Shown piece by piece: positions 21,791 through 34,700 of a DNA stretch of 64,000 nucleotides; position 1 is the first letter of the stretch, and every line of letters starts with the position of its first letter. The stretch comes from Neoechinorhynchus agilis. Its lineage: Eukaryota; Acanthocephala. The DNA is taken from NCBI GenBank assembly GCA_051530055.1, contig CM121342.1, forward strand, positions 6,200,001 through 6,264,000, read 5' to 3'. The notes below the pieces were generated by a model that saw nothing but the letters and a program-made list of their open reading frames with translations, was not told where the DNA came from and did no database searches. The position numbers and the translations under genes are program-made.

Positions 21791-24700
21791 GTTCTTCCGT
21801 CTAAATTCACGATGTGGTAATCTTAATCCCCAGAATAGAAAATATTTTATTGAATAGAGAGATTTCGTGAAGAATAATCGCTTAATCCGTCATTGTTTGT
21901 TGTGTTTTTTGACGGAAAAGCCTACAAGCAATGACTCTGATCAGGAGAAGCTTCAACGCGAAATCTCTCAATAAAATATTTTCTATCCTACGAGATTATG
22001 ATCACCACTCATCCTCAACTTTATAATCTCGAAGGATTTTCTCGCTTGATTATTTCTTTGTGTTTAAGGATGCGGCAATCTTAATCCCAGAATAGAAAAT
22101 TTTATTGAATATAGAGATTTCGTGAAGAATTAATCGCTTCATCCGTCATTGTTTGTTGTGTTTTTTGACGGAAAACCCTACAAACAATGACTCTGATCAG
22201 AAAACTTCAACGCGAAATCTCTCAATAAAATATTTTCTATCCAGCGGATTATGATCACCACTCATCCTCAACTTTATAATCTCGAAGGATTTTCTCGCTT
22301 GATTATTTCTTTGTGTTTAAGGATGCGGCAATCTTAATCCCCAGAATAGAAAATATTTTATCGAATAGAGAGATTTCGTGAAGAATAATCGCTTCATCCG
22401 TCATTGTTTGTTGTGTTTTTTGACGAAAAAGCCTACAAACAATGACTCTGATCAGGAGAAGCTACAACGCGAAATCTCTCAATAAAATATTTTCTATCCA
22501 GCGGATTATGATCACCACTCATCCTCAACTTTATAATCTCGAAGGATTTTCTCTCTTGATGATTTCGTCTAAATTCACGATGTGGTAATCTTAATCCCCA
22601 GAATAGAAAATATTTTATTGAATAGAGAGATTTCGTGAAGAATAATCGCTTCGCCCGTCATTGTTTGTTGTTTTTTGACGGAAAATCCTACAAACAATGA
22701 CTCTGATCAGGAGAAGCTACAACGCGAAATCTCTCAATAAAATATTTTCTATCCTGCGGATTATGATCACCACTCATGCTCAACTTTATAATCTCGGAGG
22801 ATTTTCTCTCTTGATGATTTCGTCTTAATTCACGATGTGGTAATCTTAATCCCCAGAATAGAAAATATTTTATTGAATAGAGAGACTTCGTGAAGAATAA
22901 TCGCTTCGTCCGTCATTGTTTGTTGTGTTTTTTGACGGAAAAGCCTACAAACAATGACTCTGATCAAGAGAAGCTTCAACGCGAAATCTCTCAGTAAAAT
23001 ATTTTCTATCCAGCGGATTATGATCACCACACATCCTCAACTTGATCATCCCGAAGGATTTTCTCTCTTGATAATTTCTTTTAGTTTAAGGATGCGGCAA
23101 TCTTAATCCCAAGAATAGAAAATATTTTATTGAATAGAGAGATTTCGTGAAGAATAATCGCTTCATCCGTCATTGTTTGTTGTGTTTTTTGACGGAAAAG
23201 CCTACAAACAATGACTCTGATCAAGAGAAGCTTCAACGCGAAATCTCTCAGTAAAATATTTTCTATCCAGCGGATTATGATCACCACACATCCTCAACTT
23301 GATCATCCCGAAGGATTTTCTCTCTTGATAATTTCTTTTAGTTTAAGGATGCGGCAATCTTAATCCCAAGAATAGAAAATATTTTATTGAATAGAGAGAT
23401 TTCGTGAAGAATAATCGCTTCGCCCGTCATTGTTTGTTGTGTTTTTTGACGGAAAATCCTACAAACAATGATCAAGAGAAGCTTCAACGCGAAATCTCTC
23501 AATAAAATATTTTCTATCCGGCGGATTATGATCACCACTCATCCTCAACTTTATAATCTCGAAGGATTTTCTGTCTTGATGATTTCGTCTAAATTCACGA
23601 TGTGGTAATCTTAATCCCCAGAATGGAAAATATTTTATTGAATAGAGAGATTTCGTGAAGAATAATCGCTTCGTCCTTCATTGTTTGTTGTGTTTTTTGA
23701 CGCAAAAGCCTACAAACAATGACTCTGATCAAGAGAAGCTCCAAAGCGAAATCTCTCAGTAAAATATTTTCTATCCTGCGGATTATGATCACCACTCATG
23801 CTCAACTGTATAATCTCGAAGGATTTTCTCTCTTGATGATTTCGTCTAAATTCACGATGTGGTAATCTTAATCCCCAGAATAGAAAATATTTTATTGAAT
23901 AGAGAGACTTCGTGAAGAATAATCGCTTCGTCCGTCATTGTTTGTTGTGTTTTTTGACGGAAAAGCCAACAAGCAATGACTCTGATCAAGAGAAGCTTCA
24001 ACGCGAAATCTCCCAATAAAATATTTTCTATCCTGCGGATTATGATCACCACTCATCCTCAACTTTATAATCTCGAAGGATTTTCTCGCTTGATTATTTC
24101 GTCTAAATTCACGATGTGGTAATCTTAATCCCCAGAATGAAAATATTTTATTGAATAAGAGATTTCGTGAAGAATAATCGCTTCGCCCGTCATTGTTTGT
24201 TGTGTTTTTTGACGAAAAATCCTACAAACAATGACTCTGATCAAGAAAAGCTTCAACGCGAAATCTACCAATAAAATATTTTCTATCGTGCGGATTATGA
24301 TCACCACTCATCCTCAACTTTATAATCTCGAAGGATTTTCTCTCTTGATGATTTCGTCTTAATTCACGATGTGGTAATCTTAATCCCCAGAATAGAAAAT
24401 ATTTTATTGAATAGAGACGTGAAGAATAATCGCTTCGCCCGTCATTGTTTGTTGTGTTTTTTGACGCAAAAGCCTACAAAACGAAATGACTCCGATCAAG
24501 AGAAGCTCCAGCGCGAAATCTCTCAATAAAATATTTTCTATCCAGCGGATTATGATCACCACTCATCCTCAACTTTATAATCTCGAAGGATTTTCTCTCT
24601 TGATGATTTTGTTTAAATTCATGATGTGGTAATCTTAATCCCCAAAATAGAAAATATCCCATTGAATCGAAAGATTTCGTGAAGAATAATCGCTTCGCCC

Positions 24701-27700
24701 GTCATTGTTTGTTGTGTTTTTTGACGGAAAACCCTACAAACAATGACTCTGATCAGGAGAAGCTCCAAAGCGAAATCTCTCAATAAAATATTTTCTATCC
24801 AGCGGATTATGATCACCACTCATCCTCAACTTTATAATCTCGAAGGATTTTCTCTCTTGATGATTTTGTTTAAATTCATGATGTGGTAATCTTAATCCCC
24901 AAAATAGAAAATATCCCATTGAATCGAAAGATTTCGTGAAGAATAATCGCTTCGCCCGTCATTGTTTGTTGTGTTTTTTTGACGGAAAACCCTACAAACA
25001 ATGACTCTGATCAGGAGAAGCTCCAAAGCGAAATCTCCCAATAAAATATTTTCTATCCTGCGGATTATGATCACCACATATCCTCAACTTTATAATCTCG
25101 AAGGATTTTCTCGCTTGATTATTTCTTTGTGTTTAAGGATGCGGCAATCTTAATCCCCAGAATAGAAAATATTTTATCGAATAGAGAAATTTCGTGAAGA
25201 ATAATCACTTCATCCGTCATTGTTTGTTGTGTTTTTTGACGGAAAAGCCTACAAACAATGACTCTGATCCAAGAGAAGCTTCAACGCGAAATCTCTCAAT
25301 AAAATATTTTCTATCCTGCGGATTATGATCACCACTCATGCTCAACTATTTGCCGTCTCGAAGGATTTTCTTGCTTGATGATTTCGTCTAAATTCGTCTT
25401 GGTAATCTTAATCCCAGGATAGAAAATATTTTATTGAATAGAGAGACTTCGTGAAGAATAATCGCTTCATCCTTCTTGTTTGTTGGGTTTTTTGACGGAA
25501 AATCCTACAAACAATGACTCTGATCAGGAGAAGCTACAACGCGAAATCTCTCAATAAAATATTTTCTATCCAGCGGATTATGATCACCACTCATCCTCAA
25601 CTTTATAATCTCGAAGGATTTTCTCTCTTGATTATTTCGTCTAAATTCACGATGTGGTAATCTTAATCCCCAAAATAGAAAATATTTTATTGAATAGAGA
25701 GACTTCGTGAAGAATAATCGCTTAATCCGTCATTGTTTGTTGTGTTTTTTGACGGAAAAGCCTACAAACAATGACTCTGATCAAGAGAAGCTTCAACGCG
25801 AAATCTCTCAATAAAATATTTTCTATCCTGCGGATTATGATCACCACACATCCTCAACTTTATAATCTCGAAGGATTTTCTCGCTTGATTATTTCTTTGT
25901 GTTTAAGGATGCGGCAATCTTAATCCCCAGGATAGAAAATATTTTATTGAATAGAGAGATTTCGTTAAGAATAATCGCTTCATCCGTCATTGTTTGTTGT
26001 GTTTTTTGACGGAAAAGCCTACAAACAATGACTACGATCAAGAGAAGCTCCAACGCGAAATCTCTCAATAAAATATTTTCTATCCTGCGGATTATGATCA
26101 CCACTCATCCTCAACTTTATAATCTCGAAGGATTTTCTCTCTTGATGATTTCGTCTAAATTCACGATGTGGTAATCTTAATCCCAGGATAGAAAATATTT
26201 TATTGAATAGAGAGACTTCGTGAAGAATAATCGCTTAATCCGTCATTGTTTGTTGTGTTTTTTGACGGAAAAGCCTACAAACAATGACTCTGATCAGGAG
26301 AAGCTACAACGCGAAATCTCTCAATAAAATATTTTCTTTCCTGCGGATTATGATCACCACTCATCCTCAACTTTATAATCTCGAAGGATTTTCTCTCTTG
26401 ATGATTTCTTTGTGTTTAAGGATGCGGCAATCTTAATCCCAGGAAAAAAACTATTTTTATTGAATAGAGATTTCGTGAAGAATAATCGCTTCATCCGTCA
26501 TTGTTTGTTGTTTTTTGACGGAAAATCCTACAAACAATTACTCTGATCAGGAGAAGCTACAACGCGAAATCTCTCAATAAAATATTTTCTATCCAACGGA
26601 TTATGATCACCACTCATCCTCAACTTTAAAATCTCGAAGGATTTTCTCTCTTGATGATTTCGCCTTAATTCACAATGTGGTAATCTTAATCCCCAGAATA
26701 GAAAATATTTTATTGAATAGAGAGACTTCGTGAAGAATAATCGCTTCATCCGTCATTGTTTGTTGTGTTTTTTGACGGAAAAGCCAACAAGCAATGACTC
26801 TGATCAGGAGAAGCTACAACGCGAAATCTCTCAATAAAATATTTTCTATCCAGCGGATTGTGATCACCACTCATCCTCAACTTTATAATCTCGAAGGATT
26901 TTCTCTCTTGATGATTTCGTCTAAATTCACGATGTGGTAATCTTAATCCCAGGATAGAAAATATTTATTGAGAGATTTCGCCGTGAAGAATAATCGCTTA
27001 ATCCGTCATTGTTTGTTGTGTTTTTTGACGGAAAAGCCTACAAACAATAACTCCGATCAAGAGAAGCTCCAACGCGAAATCTCTCAATAAAATATTTTCT
27101 ATCCTGCGGATTATGATCACCACTCATCTCCAATTCTATCATCCCGAAGGATTTTCTCTCTTGATGATTTCGTCTAAATTCACGATGTGGTAATCTTAAT
27201 CCCAGGATAGAAAACATCTTATTGAATCGAGAGATTTCGTGAAGAATAATCGCTTCATCCGTCATTGTTTGTTGTGTTTTTTGACGGAAAATCCTACAAA
27301 CAAAAATCCTAGGGAATGATAACATCCTCGAGAACTATCTCAATAAAAATATTTTCTATCCGGCGGATTGTGATCACCACTCATCCTCAACTTTATAATC
27401 TCGAAGGATTTTTTCTCTTGATGATTTCGTCTAAATTCACGATGTGGTAATCTTAATCCCCAGAATAGAAAATATTTTATTGAATAGAGAGATTTCGTGA
27501 AGAATAATCGCTTCGCCCGTCATTGTTTGTTGTGTTTTTTGACGGAAAATCCTACAAACAATGACTCTGATCAGGAGAAGCTACAACGCGAAATCTCTCA
27601 ATAAAATATTTTCTATCCAGCGGATTATGATCACCACTCATCCTCAACTTTATAATCTCCAAGGATTTTCTCTCTTGGTTATCAATATTAATTTTGGATG

Positions 27701-28975
27701 TGGTAATCTTAATCCCCAAAATAGAAAATATTTTATTGAATAGAGAGATTTCATGAAGAATAATCGCTTAATCCGTCATTGTTTGTTGTGTTTTTTGACG
27801 GAAAAGCCTACAAACAATGACTCCTGATCAAGAGAAGCTTCAACGCGAAATCTCTCAATAAAATATTTTCTATCCCTTATCACCACTCATCCTCAACATT
27901 ATAATCTCGAAGGATTTTCTCTCTTGATGATTTCGTCTAAATTCACCATGTGGTAATCTTAATCCCCAGAATAGAAAATATTTTATTGAATAGAGAGATT
28001 TCGTGAAGAATAATCGCTTCGCCCTTCATTGTTTGTTGTGTTTTTTGACGGAAAAGCCTACAATCAATGACTCTGATCAAGAGAAGCTCCAACGCGAAAT
28101 CTCTCAATAAAATATTTTCTATCCTGCGGATTATGATCACCACTCATCCTCAACTTTATAATCTCGAAGGATTTTCTCTCTTGATGATTTCGTCTAAATT
28201 CACCATGTGGTAATCTTAATCCCCAGAATAGAAAATATTTTATTGAATAGAGAGATTTCGTGAAGAATAATCGCTTCGCCCTTCATTGTTTGTTGTGTTT
28301 TTTGACGGAAAAGCCTACAATCAATGACTCTGATCAAGAGAAGCTCCAACGCGAAATCTCTCAATAAAATATTTTCTATCCTGCGGATTATGATCACCAC
28401 TCATCCTCAACTTTATAATCTTGAAGGATTTTCTCTCTTGATGATTTCGTCTAAATTTACGATGTGGTAATCTTAATCCCAGGATAGAAAATATTTTATT
28501 GAATAGAGAGACTTCGTGAAGAATAATCGCTTCATCCTTCATTGTTTGTTGTGTTTTTTGACGGAAAAGCCTACAAACAATGACTCTGATCAAGAGAAGC
28601 TTCAACGCGAAATCTCTCAATAAAATATTTTCCATCCAGCGGATTATGATCACCACTCATGCTCAACTTTATAATCTCGAAGGATTTTCTCTCTTGATGA
28701 TTTCGTCTAAATTCACGATGTGGTAATCTTAATCCCAGGATAGAAAATATTTTATTGAATAGAGAGATTTCGTGAAGAATAATCGCTTCGCCCGTCATTG
28801 TTTGTTTGGTTTTTTTGACGGAAAAGCCTACAAACAATGACTCTGATCAAGAGAAGCTTCAACGCGAAATCTCTCAATAAAATATTTTCTATCCTGCGGA
28901 TTATGATCACCACACATCTCCAACTCTACCATTCCAAACAATTTTCTCTGTTGATGATTTTTTTCAAATTCAGGT
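21791..28975. repeat. 257-bp foldback satellite, array 2, about 28 units
   Basis: Same unit and orientation as 12655-16620. Units here are more variable: several share a TTTCTTTGTGTTTAAGGATGC variant of the spacer, others have small deletions. Two neighbouring units near 27943-28400 are almost identical, including the rare TACAATCAATGAC variant, which shows recent local duplication. The array ends about 40 bp before the next gene. Confidence 0.95.
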
Positions 28976-29015
28976 ATTCCACCAGAAGTGAATTATTCTT
29001 CATATTTATTTCAGA

Positions 29016-30144
29016 ATGGATGGTGATGGGGATTTTAAGGAATTAGTTAATGATCTTCGTTCGGTAACGCAAATGACATCTTCGACTCTGCAAAGTCTCG
29101 TATCGATAGCATCGATGGTAACCAAGGATCATAAACAGAACGTTCAGATACAACCAAATTTCTTAGAAGTAAAGAAAAAATGTGATATAGTTCCAAAGGC
29201 CATTGAAGACGCCGTTTATAAATATGATGCCATTAAGGAATCGATATCGCAACAAAAGGCGGATGGCCATGCCGTAGATCAATCTTTTGATAGTTTTGAA
29301 TCGGCAGTTCTTTTAAACAAGTTCCATTTTGAGTTTTAAAACTCGTAGACGTTTGCAAAAGGCAGTAGCCTTTCCTCAGGATTGAGCTATATTTTTTTCT
29401 ATTTTTATCTAAACATTTAATTACAATGTCTTAGATTATTTTCTTAGTCATGCCGCCGATATTTCTTCATATTAAAAAATTTGCAAGCAATGACAAACCT
29501 TGAGAAATGTCGGAATTCCCGGAGACGTGAAATATTGGTAATAAATTAGTGAACAATAATCCTGGAAGTGTGGCAATTCCGCAGACGTTATTGTTTAAAA
29601 GAATCCAAAAAGAGAACTGAATTTTATTTTTAAACTCGATCATAATGGTTTAAACGTTGAATGTTTTGTTTGTGGTCTATACTATCAAAGGATTGGCATA
29701 GTAAAGCTATTAAAAGACAAACGAGCTGAATTGATAAAAATTGAAGTCGAAATGCAAGAATTGTCTGATTCACTTGAACGAGAAAAGCGAAGAAAATCAT
29801 CACTTTCTGAAGATGTTCGGTTATCACATTCACTTTTAGATGGTGTCCGTAACGCCATTTCGGATTCGTGTACAAAAACCTTTTCGGGCGCTTGTACTAG
29901 AAATTCATTTGTTCAGACCGACGAGATAAGACTTGGCGGACTTGAGATTAACGTTAGAGACGAACTGCAGTCCATTGAACGAAAATTAGAGGATGTAAGA
30001 AAAGAAATTAGAGAAGATGAGCGAATTGCAAAATGTCACATCGCACAATTAGTCGAACTTATAAATGAAAAGAATGATGAAGTTACAAGAAAGGAATTCG
30101 GAGCCGATAAGTACAAATACGTCTTTGAGTATCTGTTCAGATGA
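29016..30144 (+). CDS. Unrecognised coiled-coil protein, at least two exons
   Basis: The ATG at 29016 follows TTTATTTCAG directly, an acceptor-like sequence that could mark a 5' intron or a trans-splice site. Exon 1 (to about 29300-29330) encodes FKELVNDLRSVTQMTSSTLQ and a charged helical stretch. The last exon (from about 29602 or later to 30144) encodes a strong coiled coil: KDKRAELIKIEVEMQELSDS, then LQSIERKLEDVRKEIRED and ELINEKNDEVTRKEF. The intron of about 300 bp and its exact ends are not settled; several GT and AG choices keep the frame. No family recognised. Confidence 0.6.
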
Positions 30145-30362
30145 ATTCGATTTTATTAGCGAATGAAATTTTGTATGATTTTGTGTTTCAAAAATAAACC
30201 AAACAAATACGAATTCAATGTGTTTGTGAAACAATTTCTTTTATTTAATTCTAATGATCTGATTTGGCAAAAAAATGCAGTGTGGTTCTTAAATGAAATT
30301 ACCATGGCAACATACACCGGATAAATTGCAAATTCCTATTAAATTCTTGGATTGAAATTGTG

Positions 30363-31265
30363 ATGGGATCTTGCACCTCTCGGCAAAAACACAGTGATTT
30401 GATTGATAGTCGTATAAAGAAGCTACCATCTAAGATAAAACCATTTATAATTCCAATTTGGAGAGACCAGGATATTCTTGAACTAGTTTTAGAGCTCAAA
30501 TGTCCAATTGTTGTATTTTACAGCGGTCCTCGTTTTAACAACCGGGAAGTCGAAAGGCACATTCGATATTATCAAGATAAATACGTATTTAGCGCTTATC
30601 GGTCGTTTGAATCGAATCCACCGAGTTTAATCATGGCGAACGAATCAATTCCTTGCGTTGTTTTGTACGCTAATTGGATTTCAACGAACGACCGTCGAAG
30701 TGCTGTTCGTTTAGAAAAAGATAATCGGGCAAACATTGATCTTTTGGACTCGATGTTTGGACTCTTTGAAGCTTTTGAGTTTCCTGATTGGTGGACTGTT
30801 ACGGATGAAGAAAACGCCGATTACCGGATTCCTGATAGAAATTGCTGCCTTGTCATTGAAACACTTAAGCCGCTTTCTTTTATTAGCCAAATGATATGCA
30901 ATCAACTTTGCTCGTTTCGCGGTCATTTACACATCATTTTAATTCAAACTCAGAGATCTTTTCCGGCTGAAACCTTGTGTCGATTCTATGAAAACGGCAG
31001 GAAAATCAAAGAACAGGAACCGAACATGGATTTCAATCGCTTTATTGATTTGATCAAAGAATACATGACGATTAAGTTAACGCCTCCTAAATCTATAGAT
31101 TCAGAAAGGCAACGATCAAATCGAATAGAAATCGATCGTAATTATGCTTTTATTGAAGTATCGGACAAACCTGGAGATGCAGAAACGTTCCATGGAATCT
31201 ATGTAACACCAAGAGGAATCGGTGTTATGCGTGATAAAATAAGAGGAACATTTGCTTTAAAGTGA
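30363..31265 (+). CDS. Unrecognised 300-residue protein with MGSC dual-acylation N-terminus
   Basis: Single open exon. The true ATG is 30363; translation starts MGSCTSRQKHSDL, which fits N-myristoylation at Gly2 and palmitoylation at Cys4, so the protein probably sits on a membrane. The body is a soluble mixed alpha/beta type with CPIVVFYSGPRFNN, IPCVVLYANWIS and HLHIILIQTQRSF as likely buried strands, suggesting a Rossmann- or thioredoxin-like core, but no catalytic motif is clear. The C-terminus reads GIYVTPRGIGVMRDKIRG. It follows the coiled-coil gene by about 220 bp on the same strand. No family recognised. Confidence 0.7.
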   Translation: MGSCTSRQKHSDLIDSRIKKLPSKIKPFIIPIWRDQDILELVLELKCPIVVFYSGPRFNNREVERHIRYYQDKYVFSAYRSFESNPPSLIMANESIPCVVLYANWISTNDRRSAVRLEKDNRANIDLLDSMFGLFEAFEFPDWWTVTDEENADYRIPDRNCCLVIETLKPLSFISQMICNQLCSFRGHLHIILIQTQRSFPAETLCRFYENGRKIKEQEPNMDFNRFIDLIKEYMTIKLTPPKSIDSERQRSNRIEIDRNYAFIEVSDKPGDAETFHGIYVTPRGIGVMRDKIRGTFALK

Positions 31266-31499
31266 TTTTCTTGATGATGAGATTAAAAGAAAGCTATAAT
31301 GCTTAGAAGTTTTTAATTATTCGCCAAAATCTAGTTGGACTCATCAACTTATGGATGCATTATTTTCACATCTAATAAAAGATTTAGTTCGTCGAAGCTT
31401 TCAAATCTCCCAGAGCGCAATTTTTAACAAAAACTTTATGTTCGATTTTAGAAATTTAATTTGAAATATAGATATTTTATTGAGATATTTCCGGAGCAT

Positions 31500-31710
31500 T
31501 TCGACAACCAATCAATCTTCATTTCTCGACAATTAACACACTCACCACCTCCCGCCGAATTCCAGCTTTTGTCCTTCCTCGACCGTCGCCATCACGCTGG
31601 CAGCATTGCCTCGTTGTACTGCCAGCGAGATATTTTGTCGAAGGAATACGCCTGCTCTTGAGTCTTCGGTTGCCTCTCTCAATTTCTTCGAGAGGAAACA
31701 GCCCATTTAG
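31500..31710 (-). repeat. Dispersed coding-like repeat, copy 2
   Basis: Inverted relative to the copy at 12130-12300. Reads DSRAGVFLRQNISLAVQRGN on to the shared EFGGRW end and stop. It contains the 18 bp missing from copy 1. Confidence 0.6.
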
Positions 31711-32461
31711 CCACAATCCTAAAATGTTAAGTTTCATAAACCTGTTTTAATATCGCATCTTTCGCACTTCTTTAATATACACTTCTTAAATATCTCACAG
31801 TTTTAAACAAAAGTAAAGCAGACTAAATGACGACCGATTTCCGGCCAAGCAATCCGATCTCAATAAAACGCGACCAGCTTAGGGTCCTTTTATTATTGAA
31901 AGCAACCACTCAGGAACAGTTCTTGAATTCGAGGCAACCAACGATGATGACGACCTTTTGGTGACTATATTTATTTAAAATTTAAATCCTTTTTTTGGTC
32001 GAAAAGGGCCCGATAAAAGTTCTCGATCAATTTTTTTAATTGATACTTCATCGACGCATAAGACAGCGATAAGCGGGACAATCTTTGTAAAGTAGCAATC
32101 GGACCCTTTATTTTATGGATATTGATTCAATTGGATTTATTTTAGCAGGGTTGGAATAATTTTACTCGCAGCAATCGGAGAATCAATGATTTAAAAAGGC
32201 AATTATGGATCCTCGAAGCAATGAAATATAAAAATGTTCCCATCAGAACTTTGAGCGTTTGTTTAGAAAGCAAAATTTAGTTGACTTTTCGTAAGCAAAG
32301 ACCTTTAAAAGCAAACTTTTTGATGGTCTTAATCTGCACAAAAATTTAAAATCACAATCGATCGACGTGATACTTGATTTCCCAAATAAACTTTTATGAA
32401 TAATTTAGGTTTATTTCTAAGCATCTATTAACTAATAAATAACGCATCCGCTACCCTTCTA
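31711..32461. other. Intergenic, no feature recognised
   Basis: AT-rich sequence with no convincing open frame or repeat. Confidence 0.4.
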
Positions 32462-32890
32462 CTAATTATCCAATGGCTTCGATTCATTGAATACATCACA
32501 TTTCGAATAAATATTTTCGCCGCCGGAACGTCCATACTTGTAATATCGAGCAAAAGGTTCTCTTACAACGGTGCAATTTAGTTCAAACGGTGTAAATTCA
32601 TCGGTTTGATGCGTTTTTGGTTGAGTTCGATAAACCCAAGGTTGATGAGTAGACTTTGCTGTGACATTCAATTTTTTAGAATTCTCAGGTTGAAGGTTTT
32701 TGCGGCTTTGCGGAATCTTTCCTTCCGTTGTTCGATTGATTGAACGAGATGGCGATTTCGTTGAAGGCTGCGATTTCTTTATGACTGGAGAACTGGTTGT
32801 GTTTTTCGAATTCGATAGATGTCCTCTTGATTTAACGAGCCAGATCGTTAGAATAAAGAAAAGAATAAATAGTCGGTTCATTTCTCGCAT
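32462..32890 (-). CDS. Small secreted, glycosylated protein
   Basis: ATG at 32890 (a second ATG is three codons on) gives 142 residues. The N-terminus NRLFILFFILTIWLVKSRG is a clear signal peptide. The mature chain is rich in Ser, Thr, Asn, Lys and Pro, with several N-glycosylation sequons (NTT, NRT, NVT, NCT, NES). Only two cysteines remain, in NCTVVREPF and YSKCDVF, and could form one disulphide. Single exon, isolated from other genes. No family recognised. Confidence 0.6.
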   Translation of the reverse strand: MREMNRLFILFFILTIWLVKSRGHLSNSKNTTSSPVIKKSQPSTKSPSRSINRTTEGKIPQSRKNLQPENSKKLNVTAKSTHQPWVYRTQPKTHQTDEFTPFELNCTVVREPFARYYKYGRSGGENIYSKCDVFNESKPLDN

Positions 32891-33195
32891 AATATGTATA
32901 ATACCGATCAATCATATGAAATTTGGACGAAGTCAATGTGATCTATCAACACGTAAATATTTTAGCTCAAAAATTTCACGATGTTTGTACACAAAAGTGT
33001 TTGCTACTCTGAATTGATTGCTTTTTTTTCTAGGTATTTGATGAAACAAAGGTTCTTTGTTAATTAACAAACAAATGTGTTATTATTATATTATAAGCCA
33101 AACATTTCATAGACTCACAACTTTTTCAATGAGCAATTTTGCATTTTGAATGCTATTGTTTACTTTGCTATTAAACACCTTTTATTTTTGATCTA

Positions 33196-34700
33196 TTGAT
33201 TAGAAGTCTTCAACCGCGGTAAATAATATTTTCTCGATTAAAAACGTTGTAGGGTTCATCATCAGTTTGTTAATCGGATATTTAATTTTATTCGAATTTG
33301 AACAAGAAAATTAATATTCATTCCAAAACTTCGTTTAATAGACATAGAAAATAACCTAAAGGATAGCGTTTGGATATATTCATTTCTTCGAAGTTCCTGT
33401 GAAGCAATTATAAGTGATTTTTAGTAAAATAAAAAAAGTAGGTAAAATACAAACTATTCAAAATGTCGATATGTGAGGAACTGGGGAATGTGATTGGAAT
33501 TATTGTCTAGAAGTCTACATCCGCGATAAATAACATTTTTTTCGATTAAAGTCGTTTCGAACTTCGTTGGATTCATCATCGGTTTGTTACTAATGGACGC
33601 TATCGGATATTTAATTTTATTCGAATTTGAACAAGAAAATTAATATTCATTCAAAAACTTCGTTTAATAGACATAGAAAATAACCTAAAGGATAGCGTTT
33701 GGATATATTCATTTCTTCGAAGTTCCTGTGAAGCAATTATAAGTGATTTTTAGTAAAATAAAAAAAGTAGGTAAAATACAAACTATTCAAAATGTCGATA
33801 TGTGAGGAACTGGGGAATGTGATTGGAATTATTGTCTAGAAGTCTACATCCGCGATAAATAACATTTTTTCGATTAAAGTCGTTTCGAACTTCGTTGGAT
33901 TCATCATCGGTTTGTTACTAATGGACGCTCGGATATTTAATTTTATTCAATTTGAACAAGAAAATTAATATTCATTCAAAACTTCGTTTAATAGACATAG
34001 AAAATAACCTAAAGGTACGTTTGGATATATTCATTTCTTCGAAGTTCCTGTGAAGCAATTATAAGTGATTTTTAGTAAAATAAAAAAAGTAGGTAAAATA
34101 CAAACTATTCAAAATGTCGATATGTGAGGAACTGGGGAATGTGATTGGAATTATTGTCTAGAAGTCTACATCCGCGATAAATAACATTTTTTTCGATTAA
34201 AGTCGTTTCGAACTTCGTTGGATTCATCATCGGTTTGTTACTAATGGACGCTCGGATATTTAATTTTATTCGAATTTGAACAAGAAAATTAATATTCATT
34301 CAAACTTCGTTTAATAGACATGAAAATAACCTAAGGATCGTTGGATTATTCATTTTTCGAGTTCCTGTGAGCAATTTAGTGATTTTTAGTAAAATAAAAA
34401 AAGTAGTAAAAACTATTAAAATGTCGATATTGAGGAACTGGGGAATTATTGTCTAGAAGTCTCATCCGCATAAATAATTTTTTCGATTAAAGTCGTTTCG
34501 AACTTCGTTGGATTCATCATCGGTTTGTTACTAATGGACGCTGCGGATATTTAATTTTATTCGAATTTGAACAAGAAAATTAATATTCATTCAAAAACTT
34601 CGTTTAATAGACATAGAAAATAACCTAAAGGATAGCGTTTGGATATATTCATTTCTTCGAAGTTCCTGTGAAGCAATTATAAGTGATTTTTAGTAAAATA
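33196..34700. repeat. About 340-bp satellite bearing foldback-family ends, about 4.5 copies
   Basis: Each unit contains GATATGTGAGGAACTGGGG, then GGAATTATTGTCTAGAAGTC and CGCGATAAATAA, the terminal sequence of the foldback element at 10283-11090, followed by about 250 bp of private sequence. The first unit (from 33196) has the form AGAAGTCTTCAACCGCGG. The unit at 34320-34450 is eroded by many small deletions, while its neighbours are almost identical. Confidence 0.88.
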
